NCBI GenBank assembly: GCA_963724195.1
Contig: CAVRTQ010000013.1
Location: forward strand, 124,001-188,000
DNA: 64,000 nucleotides
Reading direction: 5' to 3'
From: Solirubrobacter sp963724195
GTDB taxonomy: Bacteria > Actinomycetota > Thermoleophilia > Solirubrobacterales > Solirubrobacteraceae
This document shows positions 53,817 to 62,770 of this stretch, one piece after another. Position 1 is the stretch's first letter. Every line of letters starts with the position of its first letter. The translations under genes and the position numbers were made by a program. Under the pieces are notes generated by a model. That model was not told the DNA's origin, searched no databases, and saw only the letters and a program-made list of their open reading frames with translations.

Positions 53817-53919
53817 CTCGAACCGCGACGATCGCGCGTTGCTTGAGGCCGCCGAGCGCCAGCGGGCCGTCGGGGCCGAGGACCTCGAAGGAACCCAGAA
53901 GGCGGAACGTCAGCTGCAC
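53817..53919 (-). pseudogene. 5' remnant of a SARP/BTAD-family transcriptional regulator gene
   Basis: From GTG 53917-53919 the frame reads LTFRLLGSFEVLGPDGPLALGGLKQRAIVAV, the first 30 or so residues of AfsR/SARP-type regulators (winged-helix start). It then changes to unrelated sequence that ends at 53707. The expected 200-plus residues of DNA-binding and BTAD domain are absent. A TACAGT hexamer 7 nt upstream suggests the promoter is still intact. Marks the right boundary of the rearranged island. Confidence 0.6.
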
Positions 53920-53926
53920 GCGCGCA

Positions 53927-53932
53927 ACTGTA
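53927..53932 (-). promoter_or_regulatory. -10 TACAGT, leaderless type
   Basis: Ends 7 nt before GTG 53919 of the truncated SARP gene. Confidence 0.4.
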
Positions 53933-53956
53933 TGTGGACGCGCTCGGCGAGCGAGG

Positions 53957-53983
53957 TGTCACACGGGAAGCGCGAGCGGTGTC
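53957..53983 (+). promoter_or_regulatory. ECF41-type promoter TGTCACA-N16-TGTC
   Basis: TGTCACA at 53957-53963 and TGTC at 53980-53983, 8 nt before ATG 53992. ECF41 sigma factors are known to use a TGTCACA -35 element and a CGTC-like -10 upstream of their partner (COE) gene, which is exactly the gene that follows. Confidence 0.65.
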
Positions 53984-53991
53984 TGGTGCAC

Positions 53992-54573
53992 ATGACCAGC
54001 ACCCTTCGCATTCCCCCAACCGAGATCACGGGCCTCAAGGGCGCGATCGTCAAGCGGTTCGCGCGCAAGATGCTCGGCGAAGTCCCCGAGTCGCTCGGCG
54101 TGATGTGGCACAACCAGAAGGTCCTGAACTTCGGGTTCGGGCTGGGCCGCAAGACGCAGAAGTGGGACGCGTGCCCGCAGCAGCTGAAGGCGTTCGCGCA
54201 CATGGCCGTCGCGAGCTACGTCGGCTGCGCGTTCTGCCTGGACCTCGGGTACTTCGAGGCCCACAACAAGGGGCTCGACCTGGCCAAGGCGCGCGAGGTC
54301 CCGGTGTGGCGGACGTCGGACCGCTTCACGACGCTCGAGCGTGAGGTGATGGAGTACGCCGAGGCGATGAGCGACACGCCGCTGACCGTCACCGACGAGC
54401 TCGCCGCGTCGCTGCTCGAGCAGCTCGGACCGTCCGGTCTGCTCGAGCTGACCTCGTTCATCGCGCTGGCGAACTTCTACACGCGGTCGAACATCGCGGT
54501 CGGGATCGAGGCCGAGGGCCTGGCCGCCAGCTGCAATCTGAAGCCGCTCGCCGTAGCCTCCGCCGTGGCATGA
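53992..54573 (+). CDS. Carboxymuconolactone decarboxylase-family protein (ECF41 partner)
   Basis: 193 residues with the AhpD/CMD fold: KAFAHMAVASYVGCAFCLDLGYFEAHNKG holds the CxxC redox motif, and LTSFIALANFYTRSNIAVGI follows. Start ATG 53992 chosen because an ECF41-type promoter ends 8 nt upstream; a longer in-frame ORF upstream lacks coding character. The TGA overlaps the sigma gene ATG (ATGA). In ECF41 groups such genes are the principal target of the sigma factor; peroxidase or decarboxylase activity is likely. Confidence 0.88.
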   Translation: MTSTLRIPPTEITGLKGAIVKRFARKMLGEVPESLGVMWHNQKVLNFGFGLGRKTQKWDACPQQLKAFAHMAVASYVGCAFCLDLGYFEAHNKGLDLAKAREVPVWRTSDRFTTLEREVMEYAEAMSDTPLTVTDELAASLLEQLGPSGLLELTSFIALANFYTRSNIAVGIEAEGLAASCNLKPLAVASAVA

Positions 54574-55442
54574 CCGACGATCCGTTCGTCACCCACCGCA
54601 GCCTGCTGTTCACGGTCGCGTACGAGCTGCTCGGCTCGGCCGCGGACGCCGAGGACGTCGTGCAGGAGACGTGGCTGCGGTGGGACCGGGTCGACCAGAG
54701 CGAGATCGAGGACCCGCGGGCGTACCTGGCGCGGATCGTCACCCGCCAGTCCCTCAACCGCCTGCGCACCGTCAAGCGCCGGCGCGAGGAGTACGTGGGG
54801 GAGTGGCTGCCCGAGCCGCTGCTCACGTCGCCGGACGTGGCCGAGGACGTCGAGTTCGCCGAGAGCGTCTCGATCGCGATGCTGACCGTGCTGGAGACGC
54901 TCAAGCCCGCCGAGCGCGCGGTGTTCGTGCTCAAGGAGGTCTTCGACTTCCCGTACGACGACATCGCGCAGGCCGTCGAGAAGTCTCCGGCGGCGGTGCG
55001 GCAGATCGCGCATCGTGCGCGGGAGCACGTGGCGGCGCGCCGGCCACGGATCGAGGTGGACCGCAGCGAGCAGCAGCGCGTGGTCGACCGGTTCATGGCG
55101 GCGATCGAGTCGGGCGAGGTGCAACTCCTGCTCGACGTGCTCGCGCCGGACATCGTGTTCGTCGCCGACGGCGGCGGCGAGGCCCGCGCGGCGCTGCGCC
55201 CGATCCGTGGCCCCAAGACGGTGGCGCGGTTGCTGTCGAACTTCCGGTCGGTCGTGCCGGACGCGCACGTCTCGTCGACGTGGGTGAACGGCGCGCCCGG
55301 GGCGCGGATCGAGCTCCACGGCGCGCTCGACACCGTGATCAGCGTCGTCGTGGACAACGGCCGCGTCAGCCGCATCTACTCGATGCGCAACCCCCATAAG
55401 CTCGCCCGGCTCGACGCGGGAGCGAACCTCGCCCCTCGTTGA
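54570..55442 (+). CDS. sigJ: ECF41 (SigJ-like) RNA polymerase sigma factor with SnoaL-like C-terminal domain
   Basis: 290 residues. Region 2: LFTVAYELLGSAADAEDVVQETWLRWDRV; region 4: LETLKPAERAVFVLKEVFDFPYDDIAQAVEKSPAAVRQIAHRARE. A C-terminal NTF2/SnoaL-like extension (RFMAAIESGEVQLLLDVLAPDIVFVADGGG, VNGAPGARIELHG, GRVSRIYSMRNPHKL) replaces an anti-sigma factor and regulates activity in ECF41 proteins. Coupled to the CMD gene. The NPHKL-type tail is typical of the family. Confidence 0.92.
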   Translation: MTDDPFVTHRSLLFTVAYELLGSAADAEDVVQETWLRWDRVDQSEIEDPRAYLARIVTRQSLNRLRTVKRRREEYVGEWLPEPLLTSPDVAEDVEFAESVSIAMLTVLETLKPAERAVFVLKEVFDFPYDDIAQAVEKSPAAVRQIAHRAREHVAARRPRIEVDRSEQQRVVDRFMAAIESGEVQLLLDVLAPDIVFVADGGGEARAALRPIRGPKTVARLLSNFRSVVPDAHVSSTWVNGAPGARIELHGALDTVISVVVDNGRVSRIYSMRNPHKLARLDAGANLAPR

Positions 55443-55451
55443 GGCGCAGGG

Positions 55452-55480
55452 TTGACCGCGTCAACGGGCGGGCGTAGCGT
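55452..55480 (+). promoter_or_regulatory. Promoter TTGACC-N17-TAGCGT
   Basis: Near-consensus primary-sigma promoter, -10 ending 6 nt before ATG 55487. Confidence 0.7.
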
Positions 55481-55486
55481 CGTGTC

Positions 55487-55930
55487 ATGCGCCGGACCCT
55501 CGTGGTCGCCAACCGCACGGCCGGGACGCCGGATCTGCTGACCGAGATCGAACGCCGGGCCGCCGCGTCGCTCACGGCGTTCACGCTCCTGATCCCGGAG
55601 ATCAAGAAGAGCAAGAGCGCCGACTGGACGCTCGAGCAGGCGCTCCAGGCGATCCGCAAGGCCGCCGCGGGGGCGACCGGGAAGAAGGCGACGCACGTCG
55701 ACGGCCGCGTCACCGGGCTCGACCCGCTCGCGTCGATCCAGCAGGCGGTGGCCGAGGCGCAGTTCGACGAGATCCTCATCTCGACACTGCCGGCGAAGCG
55801 TTCGCTGTGGCTGCGCACCGACCTGCTGACCGAGGTGCGCAAGCTCGGGTTGCCGGTGGCGGTGTTCACGCCGCCGGAGGAGGCGAAGATGGGTCTGAAG
55901 GACCTGCCGACCATGACCGGGCCCGGCTGA
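55487..55930 (+). CDS. USP-like Rossmann-type hypothetical protein
   Basis: 147 residues: RRTLVVANRTAGTPDLLTEIERRAAAS, FTLLIPE, VTGLDPLASIQQAVAEAQFDEILISTLPAKRSLWLRTDLLTEVRKLGLPVAVF. The fold resembles universal-stress-like nucleotide-binding domains common in Thermoleophilia; there is no GxxG(9)GS motif, so ATP binding is doubtful. Function unknown. Confidence 0.7.
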   Translation: MRRTLVVANRTAGTPDLLTEIERRAAASLTAFTLLIPEIKKSKSADWTLEQALQAIRKAAAGATGKKATHVDGRVTGLDPLASIQQAVAEAQFDEILISTLPAKRSLWLRTDLLTEVRKLGLPVAVFTPPEEAKMGLKDLPTMTGPG

Positions 55931-55944
55931 GCATCATTGGAGGT

Positions 55945-56813
55945 GTGATCGCCGTAACCACACCCACCGGGAACGTCGGACGCCACGTCACCGCAATGCT
56001 GATCCGGGCGGGAGTCCGCCCGCGCGTGCTGGTCCGCGACCCGAGAAGCTCGACCACCCCGACCGCGTCGACGCCGTCCAGGTCGACCTCACCGACAAGG
56101 ACGCCGTGGCGCGCGCCACCGAGGGCGTCGACGCGCTGTACTGGGTCTCGCCGGCGAGCTTCATGTCCCCGGACCCGCTCGCCGCCTACGCCGCCTACGC
56201 GGAGGTCGCCGCCCACGCGATCGAGCGCAACGGCATCGCGCGGACGGTCTTCCAGAGCAGCGTCGGGGCGGAGCTGCGCGAGGGCGCGGGGGAGATCGAC
56301 GGGCTCGCGGCCACGGAGGTCGCGCTCGAAGCGGTGGCGCCGAACATCACGCACCTGCGCTGCGGCTTCTTCTTCGCCAACCTGCTCTTCCAGGGCGAGG
56401 ACATCGAGCGGGGCACGCTCCCGGTGATCCTGCCGACCGACGCCAAGATGCCGTGGGTCGATCCGCGCGACATCGCCGAGGTGGCCACGGGCCGGCTGCT
56501 CAACCCGGACTGGAGCGGCCGCCACGTGCAGGCCGTCCACGGCCCGGAGGATCTGAGCTGGGACGACGCCGCGGCGATCGTCGCCGCCGCCGTCGGGCAC
56601 GACGTCAAGGCCGAGCGGATCCCGGACGAGGCGATGCGGGAGGGCCTCACGCAGGCCGGGATGAACGAGCAGCAGATCGGCGCGATGATGGGCATGTCGA
56701 CCGGCCTGCGCGACGGCTTCACGCCCGAGCAGCCGCGCGACGCCACCACGACGACGCCGACCACGCTCACGGCGTGGGCCGCCGATCACATTCGTCCAAG
56801 ACACGACGCGTGA
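55945..56813 (+). CDS. NmrA-like NAD(P)-binding reductase
   Basis: About 288 residues, one break near 56043. IAVTTPTGNVGRHVTAMLI cofactor turn, VQVDLTDKDAVARATEGVDALYWVSP, VFQSSVGAELREGAGEIDGLAATE, LRCGFFFANLLFQ and MPWVDPRDIAEVATGRLL are NmrA/atypical SDR features. ECF41 modules often include such epimerase/reductase genes, so it may be part of the same regulon. GTG 55945 follows GGAGG almost directly. Confidence 0.85.
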
Positions 56814-56820
56814 GGCCCCG

Positions 56821-56826
56821 TAGGTT
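56821..56826 (+). promoter_or_regulatory. -10 TAGGTT, leaderless type
   Basis: Ends 7 nt before ATG 56834 of the glyoxalase-like gene. Confidence 0.5.
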
Positions 56827-56833
56827 CCTGCCC

Positions 56834-57193
56834 ATGACGAGCATCAGCTTCTTTGAACTGGGCGTCGAGGACGCCGAGCAGGGGCGCGACTTCTACGGCG
56901 CCATGTTCGGGTGGGAGTTCGAGACCGGCCCGTCCGGCAAGGGCTTCGTGATCCGGACGCCCGGGGGCACGCCCGGCGGCATGCACCCCGGCGACAAGGG
57001 CGCGTGGCCGTACCTGTTCTTCACGGTGGACGACATGGACGCCACGCTGGCGAAGGTCGTCGAGCTGGGCGGGACGATCTCCGACGAGTTCCCCGAGGAC
57101 AACCCGGAGAACATCAAGCGCTTCGGCCGCTTCAAGTTCTGCAAGGACGACCAGGGCTCGCCGTTCGGCGTGCACCAGCCGCCGAGCGCATGA
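56834..57193 (+). CDS. VOC/glyoxalase-family protein
   Basis: 119 residues with paired beta-alpha-beta-beta-beta units: SFFELGVEDAEQGRDFYGAMFGWEFE and PYLFFTVDDMDATLAKVVELGGTI, ending DDQGSPFGVHQPP. Matches the actinobacterial VOC group of unknown substrate. Followed 1 bp later by an AraC-type regulator. Confidence 0.88.
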   Translation: MTSISFFELGVEDAEQGRDFYGAMFGWEFETGPSGKGFVIRTPGGTPGGMHPGDKGAWPYLFFTVDDMDATLAKVVELGGTISDEFPEDNPENIKRFGRFKFCKDDQGSPFGVHQPPSA

Positions 57194-57194
57194 C

Positions 57195-58038
57195 ATGACC
57201 CGCGTCGTCCGGCACGCCTCCGAACTGGACCAGTGGGAAATGGCCCACGGCGCGCCGGACCCGCGGCTGATCCCGTACGTGCTCAACTACTGCGACTACG
57301 ACGAGCGCACCGGCAGCTTCGTCCGCCGCCGCGAGCTGCCCGGCGCCCGCGTGGTGGCGATCATGAACCTGGGGGCGCCGATCCGCGTCCGCGCGCCCGA
57401 GGGCGAATGGGCCGAGCACCGCGACGGCTTCTTCGCCGGCCTGCACGACACGTACGCGATCACCGAGACGAGCGGCGCCCAGCGCGGCGTGCAGATCGAC
57501 CTCACGCCGGTCGGCGCGTACCTGCTGCTGCGGCTCCCGATGTACCACCTGACGGGCCGCGTCGTCGGCCTCGACGACCTGCTCGACCGCCCCGGGCGCA
57601 CCCTGCACGAGCAGCTCGCCGACGCCACCGGCTGGGAGCAGCGGTTCGACCTGCTCGACGCGTTCTTCCTCGACCGCCTCGACGACGCGCATCTCACCCG
57701 TCCCGAGCATCACCCGCGCACTCACGCGCCTGCACGCCACGCGCGGCACGGTCGCGATCCAGACGCTCTCCGACGAGCTCGGCTGCAGCCGCCGCCACCT
57801 CAACGACGGCTTCAAGGAGCACGTCGGCATCTCGCCGAAGCTGCTCGCCCGGATCCTGCGCTTCAACCGCGCCGTCGAGCTCAGCGCGACCCCGCTCGCC
57901 TGGGCCGAGGTGTCGCAGACGTGCGGCTACTACGACCAGGCGCACATGGTCCGCGACTTCCAGCAGTTCTCGGGCTACTCGCCGACGGAGTTCGCGCGCC
58001 GCCGCCTCCCGGACGGCGGCGGCTTCAAAGCCGATTAG
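57195..58038 (+). CDS. AraC-family regulator
   Basis: About 281 residues, one break near 57695. N-terminal DUF6597-like sensor (LIPYVLNYCDYDERTG, RELPGARVVAIMNLGAPIRV, FFAGLHDTYAITETSGAQRGVQIDLTP). C-terminal HTH pair (IQTLSDELGCSRRHLNDGFKEHVGISP, WAEVSQTCGYYDQAHMVRDFQQFSGYSP). Co-transcribed with the glyoxalase gene, its likely target. The TAG stop shares bases with the probable TAA stop of the convergent secreted-protein gene. Confidence 0.88.
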
Positions 58039-61000
58039 CGCGGCCTTCGCCAGGTACTGCTTGCCGGCGCGCACGACCACGGTCTTCCTGCCGGCCTTCA
58101 CCGCGACGGTGCCCTCGGTCACGCGCGTGAGCGTCCCCGCGCAGGTGTCCTGGACGAGCCAGGTCGTGCCGCGGACCGTGGCGGCGCTGTAGCGGCCGGT
58201 GGTCCGGAAGGCGCCCTTGCCCTTGCCCCACAGCTTGCGCGACTTCGCCTTCTTGGCGGCGGTGGACGCGCGCCCCTTCCTCGGGCACGCGGCGAGCGGC
58301 TCGGTGAGCGTGAGGTTCGTGACGCCCCTGGCGTAGCTGATCTTGAACAGGCCGTCGTAGAACACGGCGGTCTCGGCCGGCGCGCCCGCCTTGGGGATCG
58401 AGGTGAGCGTCACGCGGCCCTTGCGCGCGTCGATCTCGGTGCCGTACGGGAGCTCCTGCCCGGGCCTGAGCGCGACGAACTTGGACGTCCCCGGGAGCTT
58501 GACGAGCACGGTCCCGCCGGCCGTCGTCGCGACCACGTCGACCCCGGGCGTCGGCCCCGGAGACGGTGTCGGGGTGGGGGTGGGGGTGGGAGCGGGAGAC
58601 GTGGTCGGGATCGGTGACGGTTCCGCGGTCGGCGTCGGGTCGGGGACCGGGTCGGATGGCGGGGCGGTGACGATCGCGTAGGCGGCGTCAGGCGGCCCCG
58701 CGTCGTAGGCGATGTCGATCCGGAAGCGATCGGCGCGGGCGTAGGTGTGCGTCGCGTCGAGGCGGTAGCCGGTGCCCATGCAGCTCACGGAGTGCGTGGT
58801 CGTCGCGCCGTCGCCCCAGGTGACCTGCGCATCGCCGGGGCACAGCTCGGCCGTGCCCGTCATCACCAGCCGCGTCGGCTCGCCCACCACGCCGGCCACG
58901 CGCGACGCCGTGTCGAACACCACCTCGTGGGCGGCCGTCCCCTCCGAGTTGTTCACGACGATCTGCACCTTGTACCGCCGCCCGGGCTGGAGGCCCGCCA
59001 ACGCGTGCGTCAGCTCCTGCGGGTCCGTGCCGGAGCCGATGGACACCGGCGCGAGCGCGGTGCCGTCGACCACGACCGTGTACGTCGCCGGCGCGCCGCC
59101 GGCCGAGACGGTGAACCGGAGCTGGGCGGTCGTGTCCGTGCGTGTCGCGACGGACAGCTCGTCGACCGACGGCGGCTCCACGCTGCCGCTGAAGTTGGCC
59201 GCGACGTTCCGGCTCTCGGACAGCTCCAGCTGGCACGTGCCCGTGCCGGTGCAGGCGTCGCCCCAGCCGTGGAACTGCGCGCCGGAGTGCGGGGCGGCGG
59301 TGAGGGCCGCCGGGGCGTTCAGCGGCAGCTCGACGCTGCACACGCCCGGACAGTCGATCCCGTTTCCCGTGACCCGCCCGCGGCCGGTGACGTTCACCGA
59401 CAGCACGCGACGGCCGGCCGTGGGCGCGACGGCGGCCACGATCTCGTCGCGGGACCCGTCGTCGTAGGCGAACTCCACGCGGTAGCGCCCGCCCGCGGCG
59501 TAGGTGTGGTTCGCCGTCATCGAGCCGGTGGAGCACGTTGCGGGAGTGGAGCTGCCGTCGCCCCAGCTGACCTGGGCGTTCGCCGGGCACTCCTGGCCGA
59601 CCGTGAGCGCGACGCCCGCGGTGCCGGAGATGCGCCGCAGCGTGCGCACGCTGATGAGCCCGTCGTCTCGGTCTGGCCGCCCGGTCCGGTCACGACGACC
59701 TGCAGCTGGTGGTCCGCGTCGGGCGTGAGCCCGGTGAGCGTCCGCGTGATCTCGCGCGGACCGGTACCCGGGAGCGGCGTCAGTGGCGGGTCGTCGCCGT
59801 TGATGCGCACCCGGTAGGCCGCGTTCGCGCCGCCCGGGTCGATCGTGAAGCGCAAGGTCGCGCTGTCGTCGCCGACGTCGATCAGGCGCAGGTCGCTGAT
59901 CGTCGGCGGCGGGGACTGCGTCGTGAAGGACCGCACGGCGCCGCGTGCGGTGCCGGACGCGTTCTCGGTCACGGCGCGGTAGAAGACCTCCGTGGCCGGC
60001 GGCAGGCCGTGCACGAGCTCGTTGCGCGTGACGGGCGCCTGCGTGCCGATGCCGATACCCGGCGTGCGGAACGTGAGTGCGTCGGGTTGGACGCCCCACT
60101 CGAACGACAGCTTCCCGGCCTCGCCCGCCAGATCGACGAGTGGCGACGAGGCGCGCCTCGTAGGCGCCGATGTCGTTCGCGTTCTCGGTGGTCGCGGACG
60201 GCTGGCCGGCCAGGACCGCTTCGAAGGCGCCGATGTCGCACTGCCCGCCCTGGCGCTGCACGCCGCGCTGATCGGCGGCGGTGCAGTCCTGGACCGGCAC
60301 CTTGTCGATCGCGGGGCTGCCGCTGAGCAGCGCCATCGTCTGGGTGCCGCCCCCGTTGGCATTGACCGGCGCGAGCCGTGCGGGCTGGCCGACGACCTTC
60401 GTGGCGGCGGTGAGCCCGCAGGTGTTGTCCTCGTCGAGGTTGTGCCCGAGGTCGGCGCTGACCGCCACGACCGCCCCGAACTGCCCGGCCGGAACGCACC
60501 CCGAGGCCAGGATCGAGTTCCGCACGCTCGTCACGCCGCTTTCCCGCAGCAGGCCGCCGCGGACGTTGTCCGCGATCGTGACGTTGCGCAGCGTCAGATT
60601 CCCACCCGAGTTGGCGACGCCGCCGGCGATCGTGTTGGACTGGCCGTTGCCGGTCACGGTCGTGTTCTCGAGCAGCATCGTGCCGCCGCCGAGGTACACG
60701 GCCCCGCGCGCCGAGGCGGTGTTGCCGTGCACCGTCACCCCGTTCCCGGTCACCGAGCCGCTGCGCGAGAACAGCGCCCCGCCGTAGGCCGCGCCGTTGC
60801 TGTGGAACTCGACGTCGGTGAGCGCGAGCGTGCCGGAGTTGCTGACCGCACCGCCGACCGGGCTGTTCTGGTTGCCCTCGAAGAGCACGCGCTGGAGCGT
60901 GAGCGCGCCGGTGTTGAAGATCGCGCCGCCGCCGTTGAGGCTCAGCGTCGGACACGCGCTGCACGGGACTTCGTCCTTGCCGTCGCGCCCGTTGCTGAAC

Positions 61001-61365
61001 GAGAGGTCGCGGATCGTGACGGCCGCGCCGGTCCGCATCGTCCGGCTCATCTGTCCGAACGTGTCGGAGTTCGAGCCGCCGTCGATCGCGGTCGCGGTCG
61101 GTCCGCCGCCGGCGATCGTGATCGCCTTGTCCACCAGCAGGTGCGTGCCCTGGCTGAGCGTGTAGACCTGTGCGGCGCTCGGCGTGCCGCCGAGGTGCAC
61201 GGTCTCACCGGCCGTGGCCGCGGCGATCGCCTCGCGCAGCGTGCAGTCGCTGATCGTGCACGTCCCGCCGACGCGGTCGTCGTTGCGGGTGACGGTGATG
61301 TCGGCGCGGGCGACGCCGGCCAGCATCAACCACAGGGCAAGCACGAGCGCCGCGCGCGAGAGCAT
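58035..61365 (-). CDS. Large secreted CSLREP/parallel-beta-helix protein with fibronectin-like and Pro-rich regions
   Basis: About 1,110 residues; breaks near 60150, 59660 and 58045. Signal peptide (LVLALWLMLAGVARA), CSLREP motif (GGTCTISDCTLREAIAAA), a right-handed beta-helix rich in N-T-G repeats (GGAVSNSGTLALTDVEFHSNG, NTTVTGNG), a choice-of-anchor-Q-type end (GAYEA), Fn3-like domains, an InlB B-repeat-like unit (VTGNGIDCPGVC, FHGWGDACTGTG) and two WGDG PKD-like units. A Pro/Thr linker leads to a FecR-like C-terminal domain (PYGTEIDARKGRVTLTSIPKAG). Likely a cell-surface protein. Function unknown. Confidence 0.82.
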
Positions 61366-61429
61366 GCCGCCATCGTCCCCGGGCGCACCCGCCCAGGACC
61401 TACCTGAACGTCCAGGGCACCGGATCCCC

Positions 61430-61435
61430 TACGCT
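61430..61435 (+). promoter_or_regulatory. -10 TACGCT, leaderless type
   Basis: Ends 9 nt before ATG 61445 of trkA. Confidence 0.45.
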
Positions 61436-61444
61436 CTCCGACCG

Positions 61445-62770
61445 ATGCGCATCGTCGTACTGGGCGCCGGCCACGTGGGTCGGGCGATCGTGGACGCGCT
61501 CTACGAAGAGCACGAGATCACGGTCATCGACACGAACGCCGACCGTCTGACGGTGCTGGCCGACCGCTACGACGTTCGCACGGTGGAGGGCAACGGCACC
61601 ACCAAGCGGGTGATCCGCGAGGCGGGCATCCAGAACTGCAGCCTGTTCATCGCCTCCACCTCGCGCGAGGAGGCGAACCTCGTCTCGGCGATGCTGGTCA
61701 AGAAGCTCAGCGGCGCGCGGGTCGTCGTGCGGACCACGAGCGTCGAGTACCTGGACGCCTGGCGCGAGCGCGAGATCGACGTGGACTTCATGGTGTCGAG
61801 CGAGCTCGAGACCGCGAACGCGATCTCCGGCCTGATCGGCATCCCCGCGGCGCGCCAGACCGACGTGTTCGCCGACGGCAAGGTCCAGGTCGTCGAGTTC
61901 GACGTGCCCAAGGGCGCCAGCAACGACGACGTGATCGGCACGCCGCTGCGCGACGCCCAGTTGCCGCAGGAGTCCAAGGTCGTGAGCATCATCCGCGGCA
62001 ACGAGCTGACGTTCCCGCGCGGCTCGGAGAAGATCCTGCCGGGCGACCGGATCATCGTCATCGGCTCGCCGGACGCGGCGCGGGCGTGGAGCCGGCTCAT
62101 CTCGCACGAGCAGCAGCGCGTCGACGACATCGTGATCTTCGGCGGCGGCCGGATGGGGACGACGATCGCGCACGTGATGCTCGACCGCGGCATCCGCGTG
62201 CGCTTCGTCGAGGGCCGGGCGGAGCGGGCGCGCGAGGTGGCGGAGGAGATCCCGCAGGCGCGCGTGTTCCACGCGAGCGCGTTCGACCCCGAGTTCTTCG
62301 AGCGCGAGCGGATCGGGCGCGCGACCGCGGCCGTGTTCGCGCTCAACGACGATCCCGGCAACCTGTTCAGCGCCGTGCTGGCCAAGGCGCACGGCGTGCA
62401 CATGACGATCGCGCTGGCGCACGACCAGACGTCGCTGAAGGTCTACGAGCGCGGCGGTGTCGACGTCGCGATCAACCCGCGCCAGGTGATCGCGGAGGAA
62501 CTGGTGCGCTTCGGGCACGACCCGCGCATCCGCCAGATCGCGATGCTCGACGACGACCGCTTCGAGATCCTCGACCTGACCGTGCGGGGCGAGTCCGAGC
62601 TGTCCGGCATGCGCTTCGACGAGATGCCCGAGACCGGCTCGGTGGTCGGGGCGATCCTGCGCGGCGGGGAAGCGATCATCCCGCACTCCAAGGACACCCT
62701 GCAGGCCGGTGATCGTGTGATCGTGTTCGTGGAGTCGCGCCGCGCCTCCACCGTCGAACGCGTGCTGTGA
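61445..62770 (+). CDS. trkA: Trk potassium uptake regulatory subunit TrkA
   Basis: 441 residues, intact. Duplicated RCK architecture: RCK_N 1 (RIVVLGAGHVGRAIVDAL, ITVIDTNADRL), RCK_C 1 (GTPLRDAQLPQESKVVSI), RCK_N 2 (DIVIFGGGRMGTTIAHVML) and RCK_C 2 (LDLTVRGESELSGMRFDEM). Binds NAD/NADH or ATP on the cytoplasmic face and gates TrkH. The TGA overlaps the trkH GTG (GTGA). Confidence 0.93.
   Translation: MRIVVLGAGHVGRAIVDALYEEHEITVIDTNADRLTVLADRYDVRTVEGNGTTKRVIREAGIQNCSLFIASTSREEANLVSAMLVKKLSGARVVVRTTSVEYLDAWREREIDVDFMVSSELETANAISGLIGIPAARQTDVFADGKVQVVEFDVPKGASNDDVIGTPLRDAQLPQESKVVSIIRGNELTFPRGSEKILPGDRIIVIGSPDAARAWSRLISHEQQRVDDIVIFGGGRMGTTIAHVMLDRGIRVRFVEGRAERAREVAEEIPQARVFHASAFDPEFFERERIGRATAAVFALNDDPGNLFSAVLAKAHGVHMTIALAHDQTSLKVYERGGVDVAINPRQVIAEELVRFGHDPRIRQIAMLDDDRFEILDLTVRGESELSGMRFDEMPETGSVVGAILRGGEAIIPHSKDTLQAGDRVIVFVESRRASTVERVL

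Noticed and set aside
54554..54559. TAGCCT 10 nt before the sigJ ATG
   Set aside because: Lies in coding sequence of the coupled CMD gene. The ATGA overlap explains sigJ expression without a promoter here.
58555..58640. G-rich repetitive tract on the plus strand
   Set aside because: It is the antisense of the Pro/Thr linker codons of the secreted protein, not an independent repeat.
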